Source of the DNA: Bdellovibrio sp. KM01
Lineage (GTDB): Bacteria > Bdellovibrionota > Bdellovibrionia > Bdellovibrionales > Bdellovibrionaceae
NCBI RefSeq assembly: GCF_013752535.1
Contig: NZ_CP058348.1
Coordinates: 3,472,001-3,536,000 of the forward strand
Direction of reading: 5' to 3'
DNA length: 64,000 nucleotides
A program made the position numbers and the translations under genes. How positions within the stretch are numbered: position 1 is the first letter of the stretch; each line of letters starts with the position of its first letter. The notes beneath the pieces were generated by a model. That model was given only the letters and a program-made list of their open reading frames with translations, searched no databases and was not told where the DNA came from. Positions 26,944-35,142 of the stretch are shown one piece after another.

Positions 26944-27786
26944 ATGCCAGCTCAAAACCCGACAGGCAGCGCCCGCCGTCATAGTGTCTTAAAATTAGAC
27001 ACGGGTCTGCGTTTGGCTATGGCTTTGATTATCCCCCTGGTGACATCGTTATCCGCCCAAGCCCAAGTGGTTTCGTGTGGGCAGGTCTTTGCCACCACGG
27101 CCCGTGATGAACGCGCTCCGTACTATGACGAGGCTTTTGAGCGCGCATTGACTAAATCCATCCGACTTTTTAGCGATAAAGAAGGCCTCTCCGCCAATGA
27201 CATCGAATTGCTGGTGGAAAAGGTTTACGCCAAAGAAGAAGGTCCCCTTTATAAAGCCAAAGATTATCTGACTCTTTCGCCGCGCGAGCGCACATTTAAA
27301 GCCCTGACTCGTCAGATGGCTGAAAAAGTCACACGCGATGGTCTGATCGCTTACTTTCGCGAGAACGGAATTTTACTGGATAGCTCAAAGCTGCTGACGA
27401 AACTGATTTTTATCAATCGCGCAGGCATCACCAACGTCGGTTCCGCAGGACTTGCCGTTTATGGTTTAACCAAAGGCCGACTGCCGATCCTGCTTCCTGA
27501 TGTGTTTTCGAAAATCAAGACGGACGACATGAATGTGCTGTTATTGCGTGGCCTGGAATCCAAAGAAGGCCGCGAGATTTTGGAAAAGTATCACTCTAAG
27601 CAGGAAATCCTGCGTGGCTATACGATCTTTAATCGCAACTATACGCGCATTGCTTTGGCCGTTGTGATCGCCGTGCTTTGGGATAAGGGCGACGATTTCT
27701 TTAAAGAAAAGCACGATGATATTTTCAATGATCTCTGGGTGCGTATTTTGGAAGAACTAAAATTGGTGAAAGGAAAATCAGCATGA
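26944..27786 (+). CDS. Secreted protein of unknown function, upstream of a serine protease
   Basis: This 280-residue protein has a long N-terminal signal region (positively charged to about residue 23, hydrophobic to about 40, ending SAQAQ). The mature part is mostly helical and charged, with a possible hydrophobic helix near residues 235-250 (RIALAVVIAVLW). I recognise no family. AGGAGG is placed before the ATG. It overlaps the following protease by 4 bp, so the two are co-translated and may act together. Confidence 0.65.
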   Translation: MPAQNPTGSARRHSVLKLDTGLRLAMALIIPLVTSLSAQAQVVSCGQVFATTARDERAPYYDEAFERALTKSIRLFSDKEGLSANDIELLVEKVYAKEEGPLYKAKDYLTLSPRERTFKALTRQMAEKVTRDGLIAYFRENGILLDSSKLLTKLIFINRAGITNVGSAGLAVYGLTKGRLPILLPDVFSKIKTDDMNVLLLRGLESKEGREILEKYHSKQEILRGYTIFNRNYTRIALAVVIAVLWDKGDDFFKEKHDDIFNDLWVRILEELKLVKGKSA

Positions 27787-28703
27787 GAAAATTTCTTTTC
27801 CTTCTAAGTTTTTTATCGCTCGCAGCCTGTCAGGATGGTGGCTTTCACAACAACCAATCCGTGCCCCATCCAAATGTAAAATCCAATGTTGATGACACCA
27901 TCATCGGAGGCCATGAAGCCAAGTCCGGGAGCGAGATTTCCAAGCTTGTTTTTTCCTTTAAATCTTTGGTGGAACCATTAGAAAGTCAAACCGGCAGTCA
28001 TAAAGTAGCTGTCACACAATGCTCGGCCTCGGCTTTAACCCGACGAGTGATTTTAACAGCAGCTCACTGTATTAACGGCGAGAATCCGAGCTATATTGAA
28101 ATCATGCAAGGAGCAACGGTGACTACGATACCGGTTGTTAAGACTGTTATCATAGATGACTATAAAACAGATTCTTTTGCAGATCTGGCTCTTGCCGTAT
28201 TGAAAGACGAACTACCGGCAGACACGATGACAGTACAGATTCCCAACCCCAATATGGAAATCGATTTGAAAAAGTTGGATTTGATTTCTGCGGGTTATGG
28301 TAAAGATACGGAAACCACGGGCGAAGAAGTTAAAGACGGCTTGGGCGTGTTGCGCGTTGTTTTGCTAAAAATCTCTGGTTATGAATTTGCTGACAGCAAA
28401 TTTCTGGTCGATCAATCCCAGGGCAAAGGTTTTTGCCAAGGCGATTCAGGTGGCCCCGGTATGTTTCAAGTTGATGGCAAGTACTACGTCATGGGTGTCG
28501 CTTCTAAAACAGTTTTCCCAGAACAACAGCAAAAGGAATCTGGAGACACACCCGTGTGTAGTTTCCGCGGTGCTTACGTGAATCTGGTGAAATTTAAAAA
28601 TTGGATCGAAGGCACAACTAAAGAATTGATGGCTGAAATTGAAGCCATCGAAGCTCCGATTGCATCTTCTGCCCCGAATGCTGATCAAACTGGAATCAAC
28701 TAA
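27783..28703 (+). CDS. Trypsin-like (S1) serine protease, predicted lipoprotein
   Basis: This 306-residue protein has a lipobox (LAAC, Cys16) and an S1 protease domain. The activation-site-like IIGG is at 40-43. The catalytic triad is H95 (LTAAHC), D134 (FADLALAVL) and S222 (CQGDSGGP). Paired cysteines flank the active-site H and S. A 25-residue spacer precedes IIGG, which could be a removable propeptide. It is likely an envelope-anchored or exported endopeptidase. The gene is convergent with the DUF721 gene and overlaps it by 4 bp. Confidence 0.92.
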   Translation: MRKFLFLLSFLSLAACQDGGFHNNQSVPHPNVKSNVDDTIIGGHEAKSGSEISKLVFSFKSLVEPLESQTGSHKVAVTQCSASALTRRVILTAAHCINGENPSYIEIMQGATVTTIPVVKTVIIDDYKTDSFADLALAVLKDELPADTMTVQIPNPNMEIDLKKLDLISAGYGKDTETTGEEVKDGLGVLRVVLLKISGYEFADSKFLVDQSQGKGFCQGDSGGPGMFQVDGKYYVMGVASKTVFPEQQQKESGDTPVCSFRGAYVNLVKFKNWIEGTTKELMAEIEAIEAPIASSAPNADQTGIN

Positions 28704-29107
28704 TCTTCAGAATCCGGCGCGAGTCTTTGAATCATCTCGCGAATGCCCGTTTGATCGTCTTGAGGAACCTCATGGCGATCCAGGGTGAATTTGATATAGC
28801 GAACAAAGTTATTCTCGAACTTCTCGTTGATAGTGTCGCGGATCTGATCCTTCAGAAAGATCATCTGCTGCATCCATGATGAATTTCGGACCCAGACGTA
28901 CAACACGCCTCTCTGGAATCCCACGGGCTCTGCATTTTTTGCAATGGTAGGACCCACGACCTCTTCCCATTTCGCCCATAATTTCCAGCGCATGAACTGT
29001 TCTGACAATGGCGACTTGCCATTTTCAAAAAGACTCTGTAGGACTTCGGATCCTAGAGTGAGCTTGCGCTTTTTATTTTTAGGGTGGCTTGGATCGTTTG
29101 AATTCAT
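28700..29107 (-). CDS. DUF721 / DciA-like protein
   Basis: This 135-residue basic protein has the DUF721 core: FMRWKLWAKWEEVVGPTIAK, then AEPVGFQRGVLYVWVRNSSW and MQQMIFLKDQIRDTINEKF. Some DUF721 members (DciA) help load the replicative helicase DnaB; whether this one does is unproven. The ATG at 29107 is chosen because longer forms would run into the divergent trmFO gene, which starts 33 bp away. GGGGG lies just upstream. Confidence 0.78.
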   Translation of the reverse strand: MNSNDPSHPKNKKRKLTLGSEVLQSLFENGKSPLSEQFMRWKLWAKWEEVVGPTIAKNAEPVGFQRGVLYVWVRNSSWMQQMIFLKDQIRDTINEKFENNFVRYIKFTLDRHEVPQDDQTGIREMIQRLAPDSED

Positions 29108-29140
29108 TTGCCCCCAAGTTAGCAAAGGATTTCCAAAAAG

Positions 29141-30472
29141 ATGACCAATTTCACGCAAAATCAAAAAATTACTGTCGTTGGCGCGGGGCTCGCGGGCTCT
29201 GAGTGCGCGTTGCAGCTTGCTGATATGGGTTATAAGGTCGTTCTGTGCGAGATGCGCGATAAAACCATGACACCAGCGCACAAAACCCACAAGTTTGCGG
29301 AACTGGTTTGCTCCAACTCCTTTGGGACTTTGAACGAAATCTCGGCCCCAGGGCAATTGAAATGGGAAGCCGAATTGAATGGCTCCCACATCCTAAAAAT
29401 CGCTAAAGAATCCGCAGTTCCCGCGGGTCAGGCTTTGGGTATGGACCGCGAGGTTTTCTCCCAACTGGTGACTGATAAAGTTAAAAGCCATCCCAACATT
29501 GAAATTCGCAATGACGTGATCAAGTCCTTGAACGATGTTCCCCGCCCAGCAGTGATCGCCACAGGCCCCTTGACTCACGATGAATTGGCAGAAGATCTGC
29601 GCAAGCATTTCGGCGACGAGTTCTTGTACTTCTTTGATGCGATAGCACCGATTATCGATGCGGAATCCATCAACACCGAAATCGCCTGGAAAGCGGATCG
29701 TTGGGGCAAAGGTACCAACGATTACTACAACTGTCCGATGAACAAAGAAGAATACAATAACTTCATCCAGGCAGTGACTGACGCCAAAAAAATTGAACCT
29801 AAAGACTTCGAAAAAACTGAATTCTTTGAAGGCTGCATGCCGATTGAAGTGATGGTCGAGCGCGGCCCTCAGACTTTACGTTTTGGTCCTATGAAACCAA
29901 TTGGCCTGGATGATCCTCGCACAAACCGTTACCCTTGGGCCGTCGTACAACTTCGCCAGGACAATAAAGAAGGCACCGCTTACAACATGGTGGGTTTCCA
30001 GACTCGTATGGCTTATGCCGATCAGGTGCGTGTGTTCCGTATGATCCCTGGTTTGGAAAATGCGGAGTTCTTGAAATTGGGTTCTATCCATAGAAACCTT
30101 TTCATCAACTCTCCAAAACGTCTGAATAAAGATCTTTCCAGCAAGAACGATCCTTGGTTGTTCTTTGCAGGACAAATCACCGGTGTTGAAGGTTATTTTG
30201 AATCCACTTGTGTGGGCTTGATGGTGTCTCGTTTCATCAATCAAAAACTGAAGGATCAAACTTTCAATCCACCGCCAAGAGCCTCTGCATTCGGCTCGCT
30301 GTTGGAAGCCATCACAGATGAATCCCGTGCCGAACACTTCCAGCCGACGAATATCAATTTCGCGTTGTTGCCTCCATTGGCTGAAAAAGAACGCGACAAA
30401 GAGATTCGTAAAAAGAAGCAAATCGAAATTGCCCGCAATGCAGCTCAAGAATGGGTTCAAACTCACTCTTAA
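29141..30472 (+). CDS. trmFO: Folate-dependent tRNA (uracil-54-C5)-methyltransferase TrmFO
   Basis: This 443-residue flavoprotein has an N-terminal FAD-binding motif (VVGAGLAGSECALQLADMGY) and the TrmFO/GidA-like segments MTPAHKTHKFAELVCSNSFG, YYNCPMNKEEYNNF and FAGQITGVEGYFESTCVGLM. It makes ribothymidine at position 54 of tRNA from methylenetetrahydrofolate. AAAGGA precedes the ATG at a suitable distance. It is transcribed away from the DUF721 gene. Confidence 0.96.
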   Translation: MTNFTQNQKITVVGAGLAGSECALQLADMGYKVVLCEMRDKTMTPAHKTHKFAELVCSNSFGTLNEISAPGQLKWEAELNGSHILKIAKESAVPAGQALGMDREVFSQLVTDKVKSHPNIEIRNDVIKSLNDVPRPAVIATGPLTHDELAEDLRKHFGDEFLYFFDAIAPIIDAESINTEIAWKADRWGKGTNDYYNCPMNKEEYNNFIQAVTDAKKIEPKDFEKTEFFEGCMPIEVMVERGPQTLRFGPMKPIGLDDPRTNRYPWAVVQLRQDNKEGTAYNMVGFQTRMAYADQVRVFRMIPGLENAEFLKLGSIHRNLFINSPKRLNKDLSSKNDPWLFFAGQITGVEGYFESTCVGLMVSRFINQKLKDQTFNPPPRASAFGSLLEAITDESRAEHFQPTNINFALLPPLAEKERDKEIRKKKQIEIARNAAQEWVQTHS

Positions 30473-30496
30473 TCCGCTGCCCCATTGCTTAAAGAC

Positions 30497-30517
30497 AGCT
30501 GGGAGCCTTTCCCAGCT
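30497..30517. other. Hairpin after trmFO without T-run
   Basis: The perfect 8-bp arms AGCTGGGA and TCCCAGCT enclose a 5-base loop. There is no T-tract on either strand, so it may stabilise the 3' end of the trmFO transcript rather than terminate it. Confidence 0.4.
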
Positions 30518-30534
30518 CAGGGCAAAATAGGTCC

Positions 30535-30936
30535 ATGATCTTTCTGGGGGCATTTCTTTCGATCTTTTTATTTGCGCATCAGGCGAAGACAACTCCCTGT
30601 CAGGGTTCCTATCGAGTTGCGGTCAACGAATCCGAGCCACTCTATTTTCAGGACGGAGGCAGCAAACGTTATACGGGCGTCAGTTTTGACACTATGGAAG
30701 AGTTGGCAAAACGCACGACATGCAAGTTTACAGCGGTGCCCCTAAACCGCACCGTCATTGCAGGCCGCCTATCAATTGCTAGTCAGGACACCCCGGGCCG
30801 CAGTTGTGCAGAATGAATTTGTACATGAATACTTTAAAAAGGAAAGATCGCGAACGATATGGTGAAAGACGGAACTTGGGAGCGAATCACTAACACTTAC
30901 ACGAATTACAAAAAACCCACTCCCCGATCGAAATAA
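30535..30936 (+). pseudogene. Decayed periplasmic amino-acid-type solute-binding protein (paralogue of the gene at 31501)
   Basis: The first part (30535-30816) encodes a signal peptide and RVAVNESEPLYFQDGG, SFDTMEELAKRTTCKF and LNRTVIAG. It aligns with the intact neighbour (RTSVNESPPLYFPPEP, DIIEELRKRTGCEF, MNRSRT). It then runs into a stop. A second frame from about 30782 gives AAVVQNEFVHEYFKKERS, like AVFASQSTLINYYL in the neighbour. The first frame resumes with NDMVKDGTWERITNTY, like ADLVKDGTLNKIIDQY. Two internal deletions and frame changes have reduced a protein of about 257 residues to about 134 codons. Confidence 0.82.
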
Positions 30937-30939
30937 AAG

Positions 30940-31392
30940 CTATTTTTTGCAGAATTGATCCGGCTTAATGTTTGTTCCCGGCACACACATATCCAACCAT
31001 TGATTGTTTTTGTTAGTGGAGTAACCATAGAACCAAACCAATTCATCATTTTGTGATGTAAAAGAAACTTTATGTGGCATCGCCAACGGCACTTTTCCGT
31101 TCACTGAATAGCACCAACCATAAGCGCGCATCAAAGTGTCAGAAATCACCTCGACCGCATCCAATCCCACCGGAGAATCATTTACAGAGCTGATGCCCTC
31201 TTCAACACCGTAGTATTGAACTTTATTGGCATCAAAGATTTGAATCGTATTTGCGCCCACGGATTTACCCAAGTCTGCCGTGGCAGTGCCTTGATAAAGT
31301 GGAGTTTCAGAGCAAGCTCCTATCACTTTCCAAGTGATAGCGTAAGATGACAAAGGGGCCAAAACCAACAAAAGTGCGATTATGTTTTTCAT
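30940..31392 (-). CDS. Small secreted DUF4430-like protein
   Basis: This 150-residue protein has a clear signal peptide (ending SSYA). The mature part contains YGWCYSVNGKVPLAMPHKVS and DELVWFYGYS, which resemble the YGWMYYVNG and GDxVxWxY pattern of DUF4430 domains (seen in transcobalamin-like proteins). Four cysteines could form disulfides. The ATG at 31392 is chosen because the signal peptide begins there, although no good ribosome-binding site is visible. The protein sits between two solute-binding protein genes, one of them decayed. Its ligand is unknown. Confidence 0.6.
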   Translation of the reverse strand: MKNIIALLLVLAPLSSYAITWKVIGACSETPLYQGTATADLGKSVGANTIQIFDANKVQYYGVEEGISSVNDSPVGLDAVEVISDTLMRAYGWCYSVNGKVPLAMPHKVSFTSQNDELVWFYGYSTNKNNQWLDMCVPGTNIKPDQFCKK

Positions 31393-31500
31393 AAGGAACT
31401 GACTAAACCGGTCGCTCTCTGGATGCAAGGAATCTGTGTTCAAAGACACCTGACTTGCAAAAAATTGAATAAGAACCCCGTCCCTAGCTACAATAATTTC

Positions 31501-32274
31501 ATGTGGACGGCGTCGATAAGTCTCCTTATTTCCATTTTATTACTCAACACTCCGGCAGCGGCAGAACGCCCTCCTTGCGGTGTCAACTTTAGAACATCTG
31601 TGAATGAATCACCTCCCCTTTATTTTCCACCCGAGCCAGGGGGAAAACCCAGGGGTATTACTATTGATATTATCGAGGAGCTTAGAAAACGTACGGGATG
31701 CGAGTTCACCATCACTTCTATGAATCGGTCTCGAACCGCTCAAAGCTTAAAGAGTTCTTCCCTCGACCTGGTACTGTTAGATTCTCGAAACATCACTTAT
31801 GATAAACATGCCAAATTCATTCTCCTGCGACACTCCGCCAGAAAGTTTCTGGTCAACTTAAAAACTCCGCCAGCAACTCCACTGACTGTGGATGAGCTTA
31901 TGAACAACCCCAAATTCAAATTTATTATCCAACCCGGCGGCCTGATTTTCTTTAAGCAAGACGAAGCCACCAAAATCGAAAAGCAGCAAAGATTCATTAC
32001 CATGCCAAATCTTCCCGAGTGTTTTAAAAAATTAAAGACGACAGAGAACGCGGTGTTCGCTTCTCAAAGTACGTTGATTAATTATTACTTGGGAGACCAT
32101 CCAGAATTCACGTTGGTCGAAGATAACGTGAATGTTTTTGATAGCGGTGCCTACTATGTTCCTCGAAAGGGCATTCAAGCAGGCATCGTTCTGATAGAAA
32201 AAGCCTTGGCCGATCTGGTGAAAGACGGAACCTTGAACAAGATTATCGATCAATACCTAAGAAAGCCTAAATAG
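31501..32274 (+). CDS. Periplasmic solute-binding protein, family 3-like
   Basis: This 257-residue protein has a signal peptide (ending AAA) and the family 3 pattern: RTSVNESPPLYF, KPRGITIDIIEELRKRTGCE, then DLVLLDSR and a terminal LADLVKDGTLNKIIDQYL. Family 3 members bind amino acids for ABC transporters or act as sensors. No transporter genes lie nearby, so it may be an orphan or a sensor. I take the ATG at 31501 because the signal peptide begins there. It converges with tdk and overlaps it by 8 bp. Confidence 0.85.
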   Translation: MWTASISLLISILLLNTPAAAERPPCGVNFRTSVNESPPLYFPPEPGGKPRGITIDIIEELRKRTGCEFTITSMNRSRTAQSLKSSSLDLVLLDSRNITYDKHAKFILLRHSARKFLVNLKTPPATPLTVDELMNNPKFKFIIQPGGLIFFKQDEATKIEKQQRFITMPNLPECFKKLKTTENAVFASQSTLINYYLGDHPEFTLVEDNVNVFDSGAYYVPRKGIQAGIVLIEKALADLVKDGTLNKIIDQYLRKPK

Positions 32275-32893
32275 AAACTTCCGTCGTCTCTTCTGTGCGA
32301 CGTAATTTGAAATCCAAAGTCGGCAAATCCACGACAGGCTTAAAGTGAGAACGGCAACGAGCTTCGTAAGCTTCGTGAGTACCGACCTGAACTTGACCGT
32401 CGCCACCCGCAGTTCTTTGCGTGCGACAAGCCGGAGCTCCACACACAACACACACGGCATGTTGTTTCGTCACGTTTTCGGCAATCGCCATCAAAGTCGG
32501 CATCGGTTCGAAAGGTTTTGCCTGCCAGTCTGTATCCAAACCAGCAATGATAACACGCAAACCGCGCTCGGCCAGATCCTGAGCCACCTGAACCAGGTTG
32601 CCAGAAAAGAACTGACCTTCATCAATCCCCACCACTTTCGTTTCTGGCTTTAAATGCTCCCAGATCATTTCGGCGTCTTCGATTGGTTGGGAATCCATTG
32701 TTGTAAAGTTATGAGAGGTCACGGCCATTTCGTTGTAGCGCTTATCGATCACAGGTTTGAAAACCTGAACCTGCAGACGAGCGAATTCCGCACGACGCAA
32801 ACGACGGATAAGCTCTTCCGTTTTCCCGCTAAACATAGAGCCGACAATCACTTCAATCCAACCGCGGGTCACAACATATGAAAATTCAGACAC
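32267..32893 (-). CDS. tdk: Thymidine kinase
   Basis: This 208-residue class II thymidine kinase has the P-loop GSMFSGKTEELIRRLRRAEF, the catalytic acid segment VVGIDEGQFF, the lasso region and zinc-binding cysteines (CVVCGAPACRTQR). It phosphorylates thymidine for the salvage pathway, which would suit an organism that consumes prey nucleosides. The GTG at 32893 is chosen because GAGGGGA lies six bases upstream. A TTG at 32908 would add five residues. Confidence 0.94.
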   Translation of the reverse strand: MSEFSYVVTRGWIEVIVGSMFSGKTEELIRRLRRAEFARLQVQVFKPVIDKRYNEMAVTSHNFTTMDSQPIEDAEMIWEHLKPETKVVGIDEGQFFSGNLVQVAQDLAERGLRVIIAGLDTDWQAKPFEPMPTLMAIAENVTKQHAVCVVCGAPACRTQRTAGGDGQVQVGTHEAYEARCRSHFKPVVDLPTLDFKLRRTEETTEVSI

Positions 32894-33093
32894 GAAACAT
32901 CCCCTCAAAATGAACCGCCCAAAGCATCGGATGGGGGCGAAATAGTGTCAAATGATTGCGTTGCATTAAGAAAATGAGGGCGAGAAGCTTTGTTTCCCGC
33001 TCGCATCAAGGGCTTGCGGATATTGAATATTTTTCTGAAATCGAGCCAAAAACGGCAATCTTTCACATTTAAAACCCCAATTCGGCTGCTTAT

Positions 33094-33107
33094 TGCTTGC
33101 GCAAGCA
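33094..33107. promoter_or_regulatory. 14-bp palindrome upstream of the lytic transglycosylase gene
   Basis: TGCTTGCGCAAGCA is perfectly symmetric and lies 30 bp before the preferred ATG at 33138. It could be an operator or a short stem in the leader. The rest of the 32894-33137 spacer shows no promoter I can support. Confidence 0.35.
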
Positions 33108-33137
33108 GCGCGCCATAAGTTACTCAGCCCGAACACT

Positions 33138-34514
33138 ATGGGTGGCAATTTAAGATTTAGACAGAAATTCAAACAGCTTTGCGTGGTCAGTGGACTAGCG
33201 GCAATGACGTTCATCATGAACGGTTGCGATGCTATCTATTGGGACGAACAGGAAAGTTTGGAGAAAGTCCAAAAGCAGGGCGAGATTACAGTCCTGACCA
33301 CACAAAGTCCTCTTATATATAGTCAGCGTAAAAAAGGTGAAGCCAGCGGAATCGATCACGATCTGATCCAAAACTTCGCTAACCACTATCACCTCAAAGT
33401 AAAGTTCGTGGTGATGAAAGACGAAAGCGCTATTTTAAGAGCTCTTTCCAAAGGCCAAGGCGATGTGGCAGCAGCTCGCATCCGAACTCCTGAAAATCGC
33501 TCAGGGTTTTTAACGGGCCCGGCTTATGAAGACACCACATTAAGTCTTTACTGCCAACGCAAGTCCCAGATCAGCAATATTCAAGACCTCGGCGGCAAAA
33601 GTGTCGCCCTCCTTAAAAAAGACAACTATCAGGGTTTCTCACAACGCCTGACACAACTGACCCCGACGACTAAAATTGAATTGCTGGAAAACACCCGCAC
33701 TCAAGATCTGCTGTCTCAACTGAACAATAAAAAATTCGACTGTGTGATTTCTGAAAACGTCAGCGGCGATTTCTATGTTCGTTTCCATAAAAACATCGAG
33801 AAAATCACTTCGTTGACGGATTCTTACTCTTTGAGTTGGCTCTTGAGTCCCGACAGCCAGGACCTCGCGCGCTTAATGCAAGCTTGGTATCAGTCTGCCA
33901 GCCGTGAAGACAGCGTCATGCGTATCATGGACCGCTATAAAACGACCTTGAACCAATTGGATAAAGCCGACATTTCGCGCTTCTTCCGAAATATCGAAGA
34001 CATTTTGCCGACTTACCGCCAAGCTTTCAAAGACGCAGGCAATGAACACGGTCTTCCTTGGCAGCTGATTGCCTCTGTTGCTTATCAGGAATCTCATTGG
34101 AATCCGGATGCTCGCAGTTTCACGGGAGTTCGCGGCTTAATGCAATTGACGACAGACACAGCAGACCATGTCGGCATCGATGATCGCACCGACCCTTTGC
34201 AAAGCATTTGGGGTGGTTCGAAATATTTGAAATACCTATTGGATAAAATGCCGCGCTCTTTGAACTCAAAAGACCGCATGGCTTTGGCTTTAGCTGCTTA
34301 TAATGTGGGTTATGCCCATCTTCGTGATGCGCAGAAGTTGGCCGAGAGCATGGGACGCGATCCATATTCTTGGCGCCATATGAAAGAAATTTTGCCATTG
34401 TTGGCAGATCCAGATTACACAGAAAAATTGGAATACGGTTACGCTCGTGGGTACGAAACTGTTGAGTTCGTTGAGCGCGTGAAGTCTTTCTATAGCTTAA
34501 TGTCCGCGGGTTAA
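33138..34514 (+). CDS. mltF: MltF-like membrane-bound lytic transglycosylase with solute-binding domain
   Basis: This protein of about 458 residues has an N-terminal signal region with a lipobox-like MNGC, a family 3 solute-binding domain (EITVLTTQSPLIYSQRKKGE, then GIDHDLIQNFANHY) and a C-terminal SLT domain. The SLT domain has the catalytic glutamate in YQESHW, plus GVRGLMQLTTDTADHVGI and LALAAYNVGYAHL. The two-domain order matches MltF, which cleaves peptidoglycan glycan strands and is controlled by muropeptides through the binding domain. No strong ribosome-binding site marks the start; the ATG at 33138 is the best of several. Confidence 0.9.
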   Translation: MGGNLRFRQKFKQLCVVSGLAAMTFIMNGCDAIYWDEQESLEKVQKQGEITVLTTQSPLIYSQRKKGEASGIDHDLIQNFANHYHLKVKFVVMKDESAILRALSKGQGDVAAARIRTPENRSGFLTGPAYEDTTLSLYCQRKSQISNIQDLGGKSVALLKKDNYQGFSQRLTQLTPTTKIELLENTRTQDLLSQLNNKKFDCVISENVSGDFYVRFHKNIEKITSLTDSYSLSWLLSPDSQDLARLMQAWYQSASREDSVMRIMDRYKTTLNQLDKADISRFFRNIEDILPTYRQAFKDAGNEHGLPWQLIASVAYQESHWNPDARSFTGVRGLMQLTTDTADHVGIDDRTDPLQSIWGGSKYLKYLLDKMPRSLNSKDRMALALAAYNVGYAHLRDAQKLAESMGRDPYSWRHMKEILPLLADPDYTEKLEYGYARGYETVEFVERVKSFYSLMSAG

Positions 34515-34558
34515 AATTCACTCTCTCTTTTCAAGAAATCTTGTTAAGGTTTTTTGGA

Positions 34559-35125
34559 ATGATAAAAACTTTTCTTCGCAAATTTATTATTTATCTTGCT
34601 GTGCTCTCCACAGGCTTGTTTGCGGGATTCACATCATTCTTTTCATTAATATTCGGTCCCACATTAAAAGAGCTGCCACCTTCGACATTTCTGGAGTTCT
34701 TTCGTTATGATCGCGAGGCCTTTGATAAAAACGTTTTGTATCTTTATCTGTTGATGTGTTTGTCCACTGGCATTTGGCTGATTATGTGGCGACGACGTTA
34801 TCGCATGGTGGATTTCTATTTTGTCTTGGGTGCATTTCTTTGCGTGCTTCAGGAAGTATTTCTGTCTTATCTGGGACACTATCGTATCAATGTCATTCTG
34901 CGATCTTTTGCAGAAAACCGCGTGGTCGGCAGCGAGATCTATGGCTTACGTGAAGAGTGGGCTTACTTTATGAATTTTCACTTTGCGACGAATCTTTTGG
35001 GATTCTGTCTGGTGTTGGCAGCTCTTCGTCGCGCGAGCTCGGGACGGGATGCTCCCCGCAATAACTTCTTGGCACCCACACATCATAAAAAAACCCGTGA
35101 GATCATCACGGGTTATGGACAGTAA
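34559..35125 (+). CDS. Small polytopic membrane protein, unknown function
   Basis: This 188-residue protein has about four hydrophobic segments separated by short charged loops, with an arginine-rich loop (WRRRYRMVD) after the second. I recognise no family. The ATG at 34559 is preferred to a TTG at 34541. It follows the transglycosylase gene by 44 bp and may be co-transcribed. Its last codons overlap the hairpin that ends glmS on the other strand. Confidence 0.6.
   Translation: MIKTFLRKFIIYLAVLSTGLFAGFTSFFSLIFGPTLKELPPSTFLEFFRYDREAFDKNVLYLYLLMCLSTGIWLIMWRRRYRMVDFYFVLGAFLCVLQEVFLSYLGHYRINVILRSFAENRVVGSEIYGLREEWAYFMNFHFATNLLGFCLVLAALRRASSGRDAPRNNFLAPTHHKKTREIITGYGQ
35092..35114 (-). terminator. 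Terminator of glmS, inside the 3' end of the convergent gene
   Basis: The arms AACCCGTGA and TCACGGGTT have a 5-base loop, followed on the minus strand by a run of seven T. It lies 29 bp after the glmS stop and within the last 11 codons of the plus-strand gene ending at 35125. Confidence 0.85.
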
Positions 35126-35142
35126 AAATCTAATTTTTTAAA

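Noticed and set aside
30497-30517. Rho-independent terminator after trmFO
   Set aside because: The 8-bp stem is perfect but no T-run follows on either strand, so I list it only as a hairpin.
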